Assembly: GCA_028285755.1 (NCBI GenBank)
Contig: JANQOQ010000006.1
Location: 620,001 to 684,000, forward strand
Reading direction: 5' to 3'
DNA: 64,000 bases
Source: Puniceicoccaceae bacterium
Lineage (GTDB): Bacteria > Verrucomicrobiota > Verrucomicrobiia > Opitutales > JAFGAQ01
The translations under genes were made by a program, and so were the position numbers. Of this stretch, positions 17,030 through 25,989 are shown one piece after another. The number at the start of each line of letters is the position of its first letter. Position 1 is the first letter of the stretch. The notes under the pieces are model-generated. The model was not told the origin of the DNA. It made no database searches and saw only the letters and a program-made list of their open reading frames with translations.

Positions 17030-18393
17030 CCTGAAAGCTCAATTCGTGCTCTGACATCCTTGAGGACTTGCTCAATGACACTCTCCCAATCCCCCTTTTC
17101 AGGCTGTCGGTATAGGGTCATCGTGGGATACCACTGAGTTTCTGTAGCCGTCAATCCCCAGCGCCACTCAGCAGTGTATTGAAGCAGCAGCCAAACTTCC
17201 TTACATAGAGATCCTGCCAAATGCGCGATCGCGCTGTCAGTGCAAATCACCAAATCCAGATTATGGAGTATTTGTATCGTTTCCTCAAAAGCATTCCCAC
17301 TATCGTCCAAGTCCTTCCAAATTAACCACTTGGTATTATCAAAGTCAGGAGGCAGCCCATCTTTTGCCTGAAGAGAGATTCGCTCGATTCCTTCTACCTC
17401 TTCAAAGGGTTTCAAAAGGGTAAAGTCCATCGAACGCCCCAGATCCACGGCAGCCTTGGAGTTTCCCTGCCAAGCAAAACCTACTTTAGAGTCCGTTAGG
17501 ATCTCCATTAGCTTACTCACTCTCGGAGATTTTTGAGTTTGGATACTTTGCCAATACTCCGAGGGAATCATAACATCCTTATCTTTAAAAATGCCTGCAA
17601 GCGATAAAATGGGAATCTGGTAATCCGTTTCAACTGGGCAAGGTTTATCTAGGGTTGAACGTGGAATCATCTTCAAATCAGGCCACTGTTGGAACATCCA
17701 TACAATGGGTTTCTGACATTCAAGATATACGCTATCAGCTTCGAGCATCAGTTGTTTTAAATAACGTGAAAACATGATGGTATCCCCCAGCCCTTGCTCA
17801 GCATATACCAATATACTTTTACCCTTTAAGCTTTGCTCCTCCCATTTCGGTGCCTGGTTTCTTGACTGGAGTCTTTCGTAGCCCGCCATCTTAAAACGCG
17901 CCTCATACAGCGGATAACCCTTCTGAAAATCCTCTTTTAGCAAATAGAGGCAGCCCAGATTAAAGGAAGCCTGGGGAAACTTCGTGGGTTCCAGCCTCAA
18001 TGCCTTCTCATAATCCTGAATTGCAGCATCCACCTCCCCGACGAAGCGAAACGCATTCGCACGGTTCACAAGCAGCGGGACATTCTCCAGTGCACCCGTT
18101 AGCAATCGATCACATTGCGCCAAGGCATCTTCATGCTCACCCAGATGATTCAATAAATTCGCATAATTCGAGGCTACCTGGACATCCTCGGGAAATAACT
18201 CTACTGCCAGCTGATATGCGGATTTCAACTGATCTATCGCCCGCATTTTGAGCAATAAATTTTCCAACGAACGAAATAGTTGGATGTCTTGCGGCTTCTG
18301 TTGCCAGGCGAGCATATAATGGTGAATGGCTTGGGCATAATCTGCCGCTTTTTCCGAATCTCTCGCGATATCCAAATGTGAGGGGGTAGCCAC
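17026..18393 (-). CDS. TPR protein with a GT9/heptosyltransferase-like domain
   Basis: 455 residues. About 190 N-terminal residues are TPR-like helices (DAIQDYEKALRLEPTKFPQA). The rest is the GT9-like domain found in many TPR-glycosyltransferase proteins: ILVYAEQGLGDTIMFSRYL, then LVICTDSAIAHLAGSLCKEVWLLL and WYPTMTLYRQ. The donor and acceptor are unknown; relatives of LPS heptosyltransferases and protein-modifying enzymes share this layout. It lies 12 bases downstream of kdsD in the same direction, which would fit a role in LPS or surface sugars. Confidence 0.8.
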   Translation of the reverse strand: MATPSHLDIARDSEKAADYAQAIHHYMLAWQQKPQDIQLFRSLENLLLKMRAIDQLKSAYQLAVELFPEDVQVASNYANLLNHLGEHEDALAQCDRLLTGALENVPLLVNRANAFRFVGEVDAAIQDYEKALRLEPTKFPQASFNLGCLYLLKEDFQKGYPLYEARFKMAGYERLQSRNQAPKWEEQSLKGKSILVYAEQGLGDTIMFSRYLKQLMLEADSVYLECQKPIVWMFQQWPDLKMIPRSTLDKPCPVETDYQIPILSLAGIFKDKDVMIPSEYWQSIQTQKSPRVSKLMEILTDSKVGFAWQGNSKAAVDLGRSMDFTLLKPFEEVEGIERISLQAKDGLPPDFDNTKWLIWKDLDDSGNAFEETIQILHNLDLVICTDSAIAHLAGSLCKEVWLLLQYTAEWRWGLTATETQWYPTMTLYRQPEKGDWESVIEQVLKDVRARIELSG

Positions 18394-18404
18394 AAATCCT
18401 AGAG

Positions 18405-19391
18405 TTAAATCAAATGTATACCCGGCAAATCCTGACCATCTACAATGCCCACCGGCTGATTATCCACATTGACGACCACTAAATCATTAATCTTATGCGC
18501 CTCGAACAGTCTAAGCGCATCTACCGCCAGCAAATCATCCCGGATCGTAATGGGAGATGGGGTCATGTATTTTGAGACAGGCTCATCCAGAACACTTGAA
18601 TTTTCGAGTGAAGCACGCCTGAAATCCCCGTCACTAAATACTCCCCTGAGTGCCCCGGATTGAGCATCTACAAGCGCTATAGTGCCACAACGGGCTTGTG
18701 TAATGTGGTATATTGCATCGCGAACACTCACATCTTCAGCAAGTTTGGCAAATCGATTGCCCGTCCGCATTATCTCGGTCACCTTCAGAAGTAGGACTTT
18801 GCCCAAATTGCCAGACGGATGAAACTTTGCAAAATCATCCCGGGTGAAGCCCCTCATTTCAAGCAGTACCATAGCGAGCGCGTCCCCCAAACTCAAGGCA
18901 ACCGTCGTGCTCGCGGTGGGCGCCAGTTTCAGGGGGCATGCCTCTTCTTCATACTGGTAGGGCAACACCCAGTCTGCAGCCTCCGCTAATAAACTCTCAG
19001 ATTCGGCCGTTATTACGATCACTTTCAAGCCGATTCGCTGAACCAGAGGCGCAAGTCTTACCAATTCCTCGGTGCCACCGCTATTGCTAATCATGATGGC
19101 AATATCGCCGGAATCGCAAATCCCAAGGTCACCGTGCAAAGCCTGCAGGGGATCCAGAAATACGGCTGTGACGCCCGTGCTATTAAAGGTGCCGACCAAT
19201 TTTTGGCAAATGGGCGCATTCTTCCCCACCCCACTAAATACCAGCTTCTTTCCATTTTGGATGTATTCAAACAGAACCCGAACAACATCCACAAATGCTT
19301 GATTCAGGTTTTCACGCGATTTCCTTATCGCATTCTCCTCAAGCTCCAGACATTTCCTGGCTTTCAATAATATCTCTGAACTCTCAAGCAT
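18405..19391 (-). CDS. kdsD: Arabinose-5-phosphate isomerase (KdsD/KpsF/GutQ)
   Basis: 328 residues: an SIS domain (LVFSGVGKNAPICQKLVGTFNSTG, ALHGDLGICDSGDIAIMISNSGGTEEL) followed by two CBS domains (residues about 205-328, ending HKINDLVVVNVDNQPVGIVD). The enzyme converts ribulose-5-phosphate to arabinose-5-phosphate, the first step to Kdo, so it points to LPS with Kdo. The conserved HGDLG and LAPTASTT segments are intact. It lies 20 bases downstream of sufU, at the tail of the dcw-suf transcript. Confidence 0.93.
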   Translation of the reverse strand: MLESSEILLKARKCLELEENAIRKSRENLNQAFVDVVRVLFEYIQNGKKLVFSGVGKNAPICQKLVGTFNSTGVTAVFLDPLQALHGDLGICDSGDIAIMISNSGGTEELVRLAPLVQRIGLKVIVITAESESLLAEAADWVLPYQYEEEACPLKLAPTASTTVALSLGDALAMVLLEMRGFTRDDFAKFHPSGNLGKVLLLKVTEIMRTGNRFAKLAEDVSVRDAIYHITQARCGTIALVDAQSGALRGVFSDGDFRRASLENSSVLDEPVSKYMTPSPITIRDDLLAVDALRLFEAHKINDLVVVNVDNQPVGIVDGQDLPGIHLI

Positions 19392-19411
19392 GAAATGATA
19401 GCTAAGGCAAA

Positions 19412-19834
19412 CTATGATGGCCTTACAAGTGCATTCTCTACGGTCTCCCAGGCGATATCCACACAGAGTACACGGGCCGGGCTTTGTTTAAAAAAATGGA
19501 GTGCCTCGAGCTCTACCGATGTATCTTCCGGCAGTGGCCTCCCATTAAGAAAAGTATCCCGAAAGGATCGAACAAATTTTAATGCACCCTCACTGGATAG
19601 CCCGTTGAGCATCTCGGTAAGTATGGAACTCGAAGCAACAGCTGCCGCACAACCCTGAGTATCATGGGTAATATTTAACATCCCGGCATCACTCTCAATC
19701 GCAAATGCATATAAGTCCCCACAATTCGGATTCTTCGCCCGAAACACATTGTCAGACTTAGCCAGATTTTGCTTATTCTTCGGCTGCTTGTAGTGGGATA
19801 GCACGATATCCTTAAGTATCTCTGGATCAGTCAT
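19412..19834 (-). CDS. sufU: SufU-type iron-sulfur assembly protein
   Basis: 140 residues of the IscU/SufU family: HYKQPKNKQNL near the start, NPNCGD (C38, D40), GCAAAVASSSILTEML (C62) and ARVLCVDIAW (C124). The spacing and the extra 20 or so residues between C62 and C124 are typical of SufU rather than IscU; SufU from Gram-positive bacteria is a zinc-dependent sulfur acceptor for SufS. It directly follows sufS with no gap. Not SufE, whose sequence lacks NPxCGD. The SufBCD scaffold genes are not in the window. Confidence 0.9.
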   Translation of the reverse strand: MTDPEILKDIVLSHYKQPKNKQNLAKSDNVFRAKNPNCGDLYAFAIESDAGMLNITHDTQGCAAAVASSSILTEMLNGLSSEGALKFVRSFRDTFLNGRPLPEDTSVELEALHFFKQSPARVLCVDIAWETVENALVRPS

Positions 19835-21067
19835 TCAGGAAAGAAATGTTACTGCACTGCGCAGACTTTTTTCCAATCGGTCTAAATCTTCCGCATTGTT
19901 ATAAATACCGAGCGATACCCGCACAGTGCCTGGTATTCCCAGGCGCTTCATCAGAGGCTCTGCACAGTGATGACCAGTTCTCACCGCAATTTTATCGGTG
20001 CTCAGAAAGGTAGCCAAATCGCTCGGATGAATTTGATCGCTGTAAAAGGAAACGACGCCCACTTGATCCAGAGTATTGCCAATTCTTTTAAGCCCATCGA
20101 TGGATTCTACGATTTCAGCAGCTCTGCCGAATAACCACTGATCGATGGTTGCGATGGCATCAAATCCCACCTCATTCACATATTCGATCGCCTCCCCGAG
20201 GGCTACAGCACCCGCGATGTGAGGAGTGCCCGCTTCAAACTTGGCGGGGATTTCGGCGTAGGTGGTACCTTCAAAATCCACACTGCGAATCATATCGCCT
20301 CCCCCCTGGTAGGGCGGTATTTCCTCGAGCACCTTACGCTTGGCCCATAGTATACCTATGCCTGTAGGGCCAAAAATCTTGTGGCCTGAAAACACATACG
20401 CATCGCAACCCAATTTGGTAACATTCACCGGAAAATGCGTAACTGCCTGTGATCCGTCAATAAGGACGAAAATACCCTGTTCCTTTGCTGCCTGGATGAG
20501 CGGTGCCACCTCTACGGTAACTCCCAGGGCATTCGATACATGCACCAGTGCCATACACTTCACTTTACCACCGCGTATGGCATCCATGGCATACTGCATA
20601 TCCAGATTCCCCTGATCATCGATGGGGATCACATTGAGCTGAGCATCGGTCTTTGCACTCACCATTTGCCAGGGCACGATATTGGCATGGTGCTCCAGAT
20701 TGGTAACCAGAATCTCATCCCCTTCCTGAAGGTTCAGCCCTCCCCAGCTCTGGGCAATTAGATTGATGCTCTCAGTGGCTCCCCGGGTGAAGATAATTTC
20801 ATCAGAATCCTGACTACCCAAAAACTCTGAAATTTGTTCGCGGGCTTTTTCATACGCAGCTGTTGCCGCTTCGCTAATCTCATAAAGCCCACGATGAATG
20901 TTTGCATTGAATTGCTGGTAGAACTCAAGCTCAGCATTGATCACCCGATTCGGTTTTTGAGAGGTTGCAGCAGTGTCCAGATACACCCAGTCCTTAAATT
21001 TTCCTTCCTGAGAGAAAAACGGAAAATCACTCCGTATTTCTGATATTCTTTGATGAATGTCCTCCAT
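19835..21067 (-). CDS. sufS: Cysteine desulfurase SufS
   Basis: 410 residues of fold-type I PLP enzyme. It removes sulfur from cysteine as a persulfide for Fe-S cluster assembly. Motifs: VYLDTAATSQKP, FTRGATESINLIAQ, the PLP lysine in FSGHKIFGPTGIG (near residue 226) and the catalytic Cys in VRTGHHCAEPLMKRLG (near residue 370), placed in the short loop typical of group II desulfurases. Its partner sufU follows immediately. It lies 53 bases after the coiled-coil gene, continuing the dcw strand. Confidence 0.95.
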   Translation of the reverse strand: MEDIHQRISEIRSDFPFFSQEGKFKDWVYLDTAATSQKPNRVINAELEFYQQFNANIHRGLYEISEAATAAYEKAREQISEFLGSQDSDEIIFTRGATESINLIAQSWGGLNLQEGDEILVTNLEHHANIVPWQMVSAKTDAQLNVIPIDDQGNLDMQYAMDAIRGGKVKCMALVHVSNALGVTVEVAPLIQAAKEQGIFVLIDGSQAVTHFPVNVTKLGCDAYVFSGHKIFGPTGIGILWAKRKVLEEIPPYQGGGDMIRSVDFEGTTYAEIPAKFEAGTPHIAGAVALGEAIEYVNEVGFDAIATIDQWLFGRAAEIVESIDGLKRIGNTLDQVGVVSFYSDQIHPSDLATFLSTDKIAVRTGHHCAEPLMKRLGIPGTVRVSLGIYNNAEDLDRLEKSLRSAVTFLS

Positions 21068-21120
21068 GCTTCAGTATAAATCAGCTTCAGAGTAATTCCA
21101 AATCACACAAACAAAAACAA

Positions 21121-21591
21121 CTAATTATCGCTGAGTGTCCTCAACAGAGTCTGGTATTTGCGAATTTCCTGCAAAGCACTCTGGAGCTGGGTGTTGAGCT
21201 CCTCATTCTCGAGCTCATACTGATTTGCGCGGTTGGTCTCCTCGAGCAATTCATTTTCGAGCTCGGCCATGGATGAACGCAGCTCCTTGATCTGCTCGTT
21301 GAGCGTTTCCGTATCACTGAGTGCAGCATTCATGCGCTCTTCAGCCTTCACGATGTTTTCCTCAAGAAACGCTTCCTTCGAGCGGCTATCCTGCAGCTCA
21401 TTTTCCATACTGATGATTTTTTCCTCAAGATCAGAGATCTTATTACGATCCATCAGGACTTCTTGCTCCAATTGCTGCTTCCGTTGCTCCAGCTCGTGAT
21501 TATTGCCGCCCATACCGCCACCCAGATAGATATAGGCCCAGGGCGAAACCGCTAGAAGCAGAATAAAAAGTCCGAAAAATACTTTAAGCAT
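21121..21591 (-). CDS. Membrane-anchored coiled-coil protein downstream of ftsZ
   Basis: 156 residues: one N-terminal membrane helix (FFGLFILLLAVSPWAYIYLG), a Gly-rich linker, then about 120 residues of uninterrupted heptad-like coiled coil (ISDLEEKIISMENEL, LEENIVKAEERMNAAL, ELENELLEETNRANQ). No enzyme motif. Topology resembles FtsL, FtsB or ZipA-like anchors, but no family is recognised. It sits 38 bases after the ftsZ-like gene, so a role in division or envelope structure is inferred from position. Confidence 0.6.
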   Translation of the reverse strand: MLKVFFGLFILLLAVSPWAYIYLGGGMGGNNHELEQRKQQLEQEVLMDRNKISDLEEKIISMENELQDSRSKEAFLEENIVKAEERMNAALSDTETLNEQIKELRSSMAELENELLEETNRANQYELENEELNTQLQSALQEIRKYQTLLRTLSDN

Positions 21592-21629
21592 AATTAGAAA
21601 TGTAAAGAAATATTACGATTGACTCAATA

Positions 21630-22829
21630 CTAGGTTTTGATGCGCAGTCCACGCCTCAAATACGTGGGAACATCCATATCTTCTCCATCGATCAAATTAA
21701 GATCCGTATCTTCAAAATAACCCCGGTTTGACTCACTCATGATGATATCAAAAAGCCCCTGATCATCCTTGATCTTGGCTCGGGAAGTCCGCCTTTTCTT
21801 GGGCTTGGTTTTTCTACTTGCTTTCCTGGCGACGGTTTTAACCGGAGCTTCATTACTCTTTTCTTCGGAGATTGCTCCCAATTCAAATTGATCGCCCAAG
21901 CCAATGCACGCATACACGATAAGCTTAAGGCCAGACATACGCGAATCAATGCATGCACCAAAGTGGCTCTTATCGGGATTTCCAAATCGCTCTGAGATCT
22001 TTTCGTTGATCTGATTTACATCTGAGAGGGATAGATTATCATCCCCGAGGACAGTGATCATCAGACGATCTATCGTCAGCTCCCGATCCGGCAGTTTAGC
22101 ATCCGCCTGCTCAACCAAAGCATTCACCACATCTTCAACCGCTTCTTCTGGTTTAGCTGTTTTACATAGTAAAATGGACTTATCAATGCCTAGGTTGAAT
22201 GTGTTTTTGAGGATTTCGATATTAAATGCAAAGAGCCCTTCCCTCAAAATAAGCTGCAAGAGCGTATCGATCGCGTGAGTCATATCGGCAACGCATAAAT
22301 CAATGGCCTCTGTAGCTGGTGTAGTTTCCGGGATGCGCTCCAGGTAATCATCCAATTCAAGAGTAGCCGCTGCCAGACTGAATTCACGCAATCTGCCCAG
22401 GCATAGTTTCGCAGCATCCATTGTTTTACGACCTTCGAACGCAAAGGGCATTACAGGGTATGCAATTAGGGACACCCCATCATGTTTTGCCATTTGGGCG
22501 AGCTCAGTCATAAAACCTCCGGCAAATCCACCTGCGCAACTTCCCGTTACGATCACAAGCTCTTTGTTACTTAGCCAGGATTTGACGCGCTCCTGCTCAA
22601 TAAGAAAGATAGATTTACCGATCTCTTGCTGACTTCGGCAACTCAGGCCATGGGTAATCTGAAATCCTATCAACTCTGCTTTTTCTAATTCGGGGGCACA
22701 ATCCCAGCAACTGAATTCAGCATCAAGCTGACTGGATGCTGCGATCTGATTCACGATTGCCGAGCCCAGTCTCCCCAATCCGAGGACACCAATTTTGTTT
22801 TCAGATACAGGCTGTAGTGTAACTGCCAT
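21630..22829 (-). CDS. ftsZ: Highly divergent FtsZ-like protein with a degenerate GTPase signature
   Basis: 399 residues, directly after ftsA as is normal for ftsZ. The fold can be followed: IGVLGLGRLGSAIVNQI replaces the first Gly-rich loop, PFAFEGRKTMDAA matches the strand after the signature (FxFEGRxR), and the tail DVPTYLRRGLRI matches the FtsZ C-terminal peptide that binds FtsA. The tubulin signature GGGTGTG is replaced at 96-106 by GSCAGGFAGGF, and the T7 NxDFAD motif by N203-I-E205-I-L-K208. A basic linker (KASRKTKPKKRRTSRAK) precedes the C-terminal peptide. GTP hydrolysis is therefore doubtful. Gene name rests on position, the tail and overall resemblance. Confidence 0.7.
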   Translation of the reverse strand: MAVTLQPVSENKIGVLGLGRLGSAIVNQIAASSQLDAEFSCWDCAPELEKAELIGFQITHGLSCRSQQEIGKSIFLIEQERVKSWLSNKELVIVTGSCAGGFAGGFMTELAQMAKHDGVSLIAYPVMPFAFEGRKTMDAAKLCLGRLREFSLAAATLELDDYLERIPETTPATEAIDLCVADMTHAIDTLLQLILREGLFAFNIEILKNTFNLGIDKSILLCKTAKPEEAVEDVVNALVEQADAKLPDRELTIDRLMITVLGDDNLSLSDVNQINEKISERFGNPDKSHFGACIDSRMSGLKLIVYACIGLGDQFELGAISEEKSNEAPVKTVARKASRKTKPKKRRTSRAKIKDDQGLFDIIMSESNRGYFEDTDLNLIDGEDMDVPTYLRRGLRIKT

Positions 22830-22840
22830 CTTACTCCAGC

Positions 22841-24052
22841 TTAACGGGTTAGAAAACTGGAAACCTTACCCAGCAACCCTCCTTTAGATTTAGGTTCATC
22901 CTTGATATCACCACTTGCATCTGCAAATGCGAACTGCAATAAACCCACGACCGTGCTCAGCTCAGGCTTTTGCAGCTCTGGTATCAACCAATCCGGGTTT
23001 CGACCCACCGTAACCGGCATTTTCAATACATTAGACGCAAGGGTTTCAATCGAGGTCATATTGGTAACCCCTCCGCACAGCACGACTTTACACTGCATAT
23101 CCTGCTGCTCAATCACATCGATAACCGACCTACGCACCATCATAAAAAGCTCCTCCAACCGACTATTAATGATACGCTGGATGCTGCGCAGAGGCAGCTT
23201 GCGATCCCCGATACTGAGATCGCCCATCATCCACACCCAATCCTCACTGGAAGTACCGGATGCAATCGCCTTACCATGCTGTATTTTAATGTTTTCGGCA
23301 CTCTCCCAGGCAATGCGGAAAGCGATACTTAAATCATTCGTAATGTGATCACCCCCAATATCAAAAACGCCCGTTTGCAATACATAGCGATCGTGATAGA
23401 GCACATAATCAGTAGTGCCCGCGCCAATATCAATCACCAGCAAACCCGCTGCCTTTTCATCATCCGTAGCGACCGACTGGGCTGAAGCAATGCTCCCCAA
23501 AAAAATCTCATCCACCTTCACCATGAAGCTGTTAATCACTTGTATAGGCTCCTTTAAGATCCCCTCATCGGCATCAACTGCCCAGTAATTTGCCTGGATT
23601 TCACTACCTTTGCAGGAATACGGCTCATCAACTGGTGAACCATCAATCAGATAAGGATTACGCATGAATTGCACATAGACTCTGCCCTCATCAATCGCAT
23701 GGCGTTTCGCCTCCTCATTGGCTCGGTTGACATCATGCTCAGTCACCAACTTCGCCATATGGCTGATCTGGGCTTTGCCAATTTGCTTGCGACCTTGTAG
23801 ATGCGAACCCGATATTGATAAATAAATCGATTTCAGGTTAATGCCCGAGACTTTCTCGGCTTCTGCGATGGCTTCATGCAGACATCGGCTTACCGCACGC
23901 GGATCTTCAATTCGCCCTTTTTTGATGCCGGTGTTGGCAACGGTCGCCCGGCCGATAATGTTGAGCCGATAGGCATCAATCACTTCTGCAACGAGCACTG
24001 AAATTTTCGAGGTACCAATTTCAAGGGCTCCAATAATCTTAGAACCTGCCAT
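22841..24052 (-). CDS. ftsA: Cell division protein FtsA
   Basis: 403 residues of actin-like ATPase that links FtsZ filaments to the membrane. Motifs: ALEIGTSKISVLVAEV (phosphate 1), the 1C subdomain region, VIDIGAGTTDYVLYHD (phosphate 2) and VVLCGGVTNMTSIETLA (adenosine). The C-terminus ends in a probable amphipathic membrane helix (GGLLGKVSSFLTR). In contrast to its partner FtsZ, it is conventional. It is 11 bases upstream of ftsZ and 87 bases downstream of ftsQ, the widest gap in this part of the cluster, which could hold an ftsAZ promoter. Confidence 0.94.
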   Translation of the reverse strand: MAGSKIIGALEIGTSKISVLVAEVIDAYRLNIIGRATVANTGIKKGRIEDPRAVSRCLHEAIAEAEKVSGINLKSIYLSISGSHLQGRKQIGKAQISHMAKLVTEHDVNRANEEAKRHAIDEGRVYVQFMRNPYLIDGSPVDEPYSCKGSEIQANYWAVDADEGILKEPIQVINSFMVKVDEIFLGSIASAQSVATDDEKAAGLLVIDIGAGTTDYVLYHDRYVLQTGVFDIGGDHITNDLSIAFRIAWESAENIKIQHGKAIASGTSSEDWVWMMGDLSIGDRKLPLRSIQRIINSRLEELFMMVRRSVIDVIEQQDMQCKVVLCGGVTNMTSIETLASNVLKMPVTVGRNPDWLIPELQKPELSTVVGLLQFAFADASGDIKDEPKSKGGLLGKVSSFLTR

Positions 24053-24139
24053 TCCTGATTTTCAAATTTTTGTCTTTCAAAACTAAGCTAAACGAATCCT
24101 ATCTTTTTCTACAAGTCTATACCCGTTGATTTTAATTGA

Positions 24140-25042
24140 TCATTCTTCACTGGCTTTGCGAATAATTACATCCTGATTGATCGAAAAGTCTATTTCCTGG
24201 GTCAAATCCAGTTCACGATCCCCCGAGATTGTGAGTAACTCACGAAAACGCTCAATTTGATCACTGAGCCCCTGAGTTGCAAATATCACCTTCTTATAAG
24301 TATCCCCCCGTGTGATTATAATCGAACCAAGCTCAGGCTCCCCGAAGTAAAACTGCTCAAGTGAAATGGTGCGTATATCCTGAAAGTAGTGATAGAGATT
24401 GAGTTTTGCGTTCGAGAGCAGCTCATAAACCGAAGTCACCCCCACAATCTCAGTTACCCCATCCTCAATCGCATCAAGCGCGATACCATCCAGGAATGGC
24501 AAACGCATTTCAGCGACAAAATTTTCCTGAATCGGCTTAAAAACAACGCCCTCGGCATCAACCCCCCAGAATATGATATCAGAGCCCGCTTCCTGAGTTG
24601 CCAGAGCCAATATTGGCTGCCGTTCATAAAGCTGTATCCGCAGCTCATCCGGAAATTCTTTCGTGATTTCAGCACGCTTTACATGCCCCCGGGCTTCTAG
24701 CATTTGCTGCATATCAACGGCGTTCACAGCCATCAATGTTGTTTGTGCATTATAGTCCACCCATGTGTACACCTCGTCCGGGGAGGAACTGCCGTTGGTA
24801 TCTACCCGAATAAAGAATTCAGGTCCCAGCGGTTTGGTTTCAAGGTTTGCCTGCTCGTTGTAATATCCCCGAATCCATCGGTTATAATAAAAGCCTCCTA
24901 CACTGATCAATGTGAGCACCAAAAAAATCGGCAATAGCACCCGCCTGAACAAGCGCCCCCAGGTCTGAGTGTTTGAGATACCGGCACTCATATTTTGCTT
25001 TTTGGCGGACCAATCGGAGGGCCTGGGCGTTTCTTTTTTCAC
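24140..25042 (-). CDS. ftsQ: Cell division protein FtsQ/DivIB
   Basis: 300 residues: a cytoplasmic tail of about 30, one membrane helix (VLLPIFLVLTLISVGGFYY), and a periplasmic part with a POTRA-like region (VNAVDMQQMLEARGHVKRAEITKEFPDEL) followed by the FtsQ beta domain (ERQPILALA, LPFLDG). FtsQ bridges FtsL/FtsB and other divisome proteins. It begins 1 base after ddl ends. Position ddl-ftsQ-ftsA matches other dcw clusters. No ftsB is seen in the window. Confidence 0.88.
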   Translation of the reverse strand: MKKETPRPSDWSAKKQNMSAGISNTQTWGRLFRRVLLPIFLVLTLISVGGFYYNRWIRGYYNEQANLETKPLGPEFFIRVDTNGSSSPDEVYTWVDYNAQTTLMAVNAVDMQQMLEARGHVKRAEITKEFPDELRIQLYERQPILALATQEAGSDIIFWGVDAEGVVFKPIQENFVAEMRLPFLDGIALDAIEDGVTEIVGVTSVYELLSNAKLNLYHYFQDIRTISLEQFYFGEPELGSIIITRGDTYKKVIFATQGLSDQIERFRELLTISGDRELDLTQEIDFSINQDVIIRKASEE

Positions 25043-25043
25043 A

Positions 25044-25988
25044 TTATCCTTTTGTAGCTCTATATCGCTCCAGGCAAGGTTTAACCATGGCTAATATTAA
25101 CTGTTCGAAATCATAACCAAAGGCAGCCGCACTCTTCGGCAAAAGACTCGCGGGAGTCATGCCGGGTATCGTATTAATTTCCAGGAAGTAGAGTTGTTTC
25201 TCAGCCTCATCATAAAGGAAATCCACCCGGGCAAAATCCCTACAACCGCAGGCATTGAACACTTTCAATGCCGATTCCCTAATCTCGCCTTCCAATTCCC
25301 GCGTAATGGGTGCAGGGCACAGATATCGGGTGTCATTCCGATGATACTTTTGCTCATAGTCATATACCCCGGAGCCCGGTAGCCGGATTTCGACTACTCC
25401 AAGAGCCTGATCATCCAGTATACCCACGGAGAGTTCCTTTCCATGCACACGTCTTTCAATCAGCCATTCATACTTAAGCGGAGAATTCTCGTTTAACCAG
25501 TACTCCCACTCAACTTTGGATTGGATAAGCGCTAACCCTCTACTGCTGCCCTCGCTAGTGGGTTTAATAATCGTTTCTTGCCCCAATAACTCCTCGATTT
25601 CTTCAAAAACAAATTCATCTTCAGGTCCCAACAATATTTGCGGAATCACAGGTACTCCTGCCTGCGATGCGTACTGCTTTGCAGTTGGTTTATGGATGGT
25701 TATTCGGCTACTTCGCGAATCCGAACCACAATAGTGAATCCCCTTTGCTTCGAGCTCCGACTGTAACTGGCCATCCTCGCCGTAAGCTCCATGAATCATT
25801 GGCAAGACGACCCTACCCTTCGATTCAAGCTCCTTTGGCAATTGATTCTGCTGAAGATCAAAACAGCTGAAATTCTCTCGTATTTCAGTTTTTAGCAAGG
25901 CCTCATAAACCGCCTTACCTGAGAGCCTTGAAATTTCACTCTCATTGCTCTCGCCACCGTAGAGGACAACCAGCTCAGGTTCTTGCAT
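25044..25988 (-). CDS. ddl: D-alanine--D-alanine ligase
   Basis: 314 residues from the ATG at 25988, which lies just after the murC-murB stop and gives a normal N-terminus (VVLYGGESNESEISRLSGKAV); an in-frame ATG at 26060 would create a 71-base overlap and an atypical extension. ATP-grasp motifs are present: MIHGAYGEDGQLQSELEAKG, KPTSEGSSRGLALI, EWLIERRVHGKELSVG, ARVDFLYDE and FLEINTIPGMTPASLLPKSA. It makes the D-Ala-D-Ala dipeptide used by MurF. Confidence 0.94.
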   Translation of the reverse strand: MQEPELVVLYGGESNESEISRLSGKAVYEALLKTEIRENFSCFDLQQNQLPKELESKGRVVLPMIHGAYGEDGQLQSELEAKGIHYCGSDSRSSRITIHKPTAKQYASQAGVPVIPQILLGPEDEFVFEEIEELLGQETIIKPTSEGSSRGLALIQSKVEWEYWLNENSPLKYEWLIERRVHGKELSVGILDDQALGVVEIRLPGSGVYDYEQKYHRNDTRYLCPAPITRELEGEIRESALKVFNACGCRDFARVDFLYDEAEKQLYFLEINTIPGMTPASLLPKSAAAFGYDFEQLILAMVKPCLERYRATKG

Positions 25989-25989
25989 A

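Noticed and set aside
19412-19834. Naming this gene sufE
   Set aside because: The NPxCGD and GCAxxxAS motifs and the C38/C62/C124 pattern belong to SufU/IscU, not SufE.
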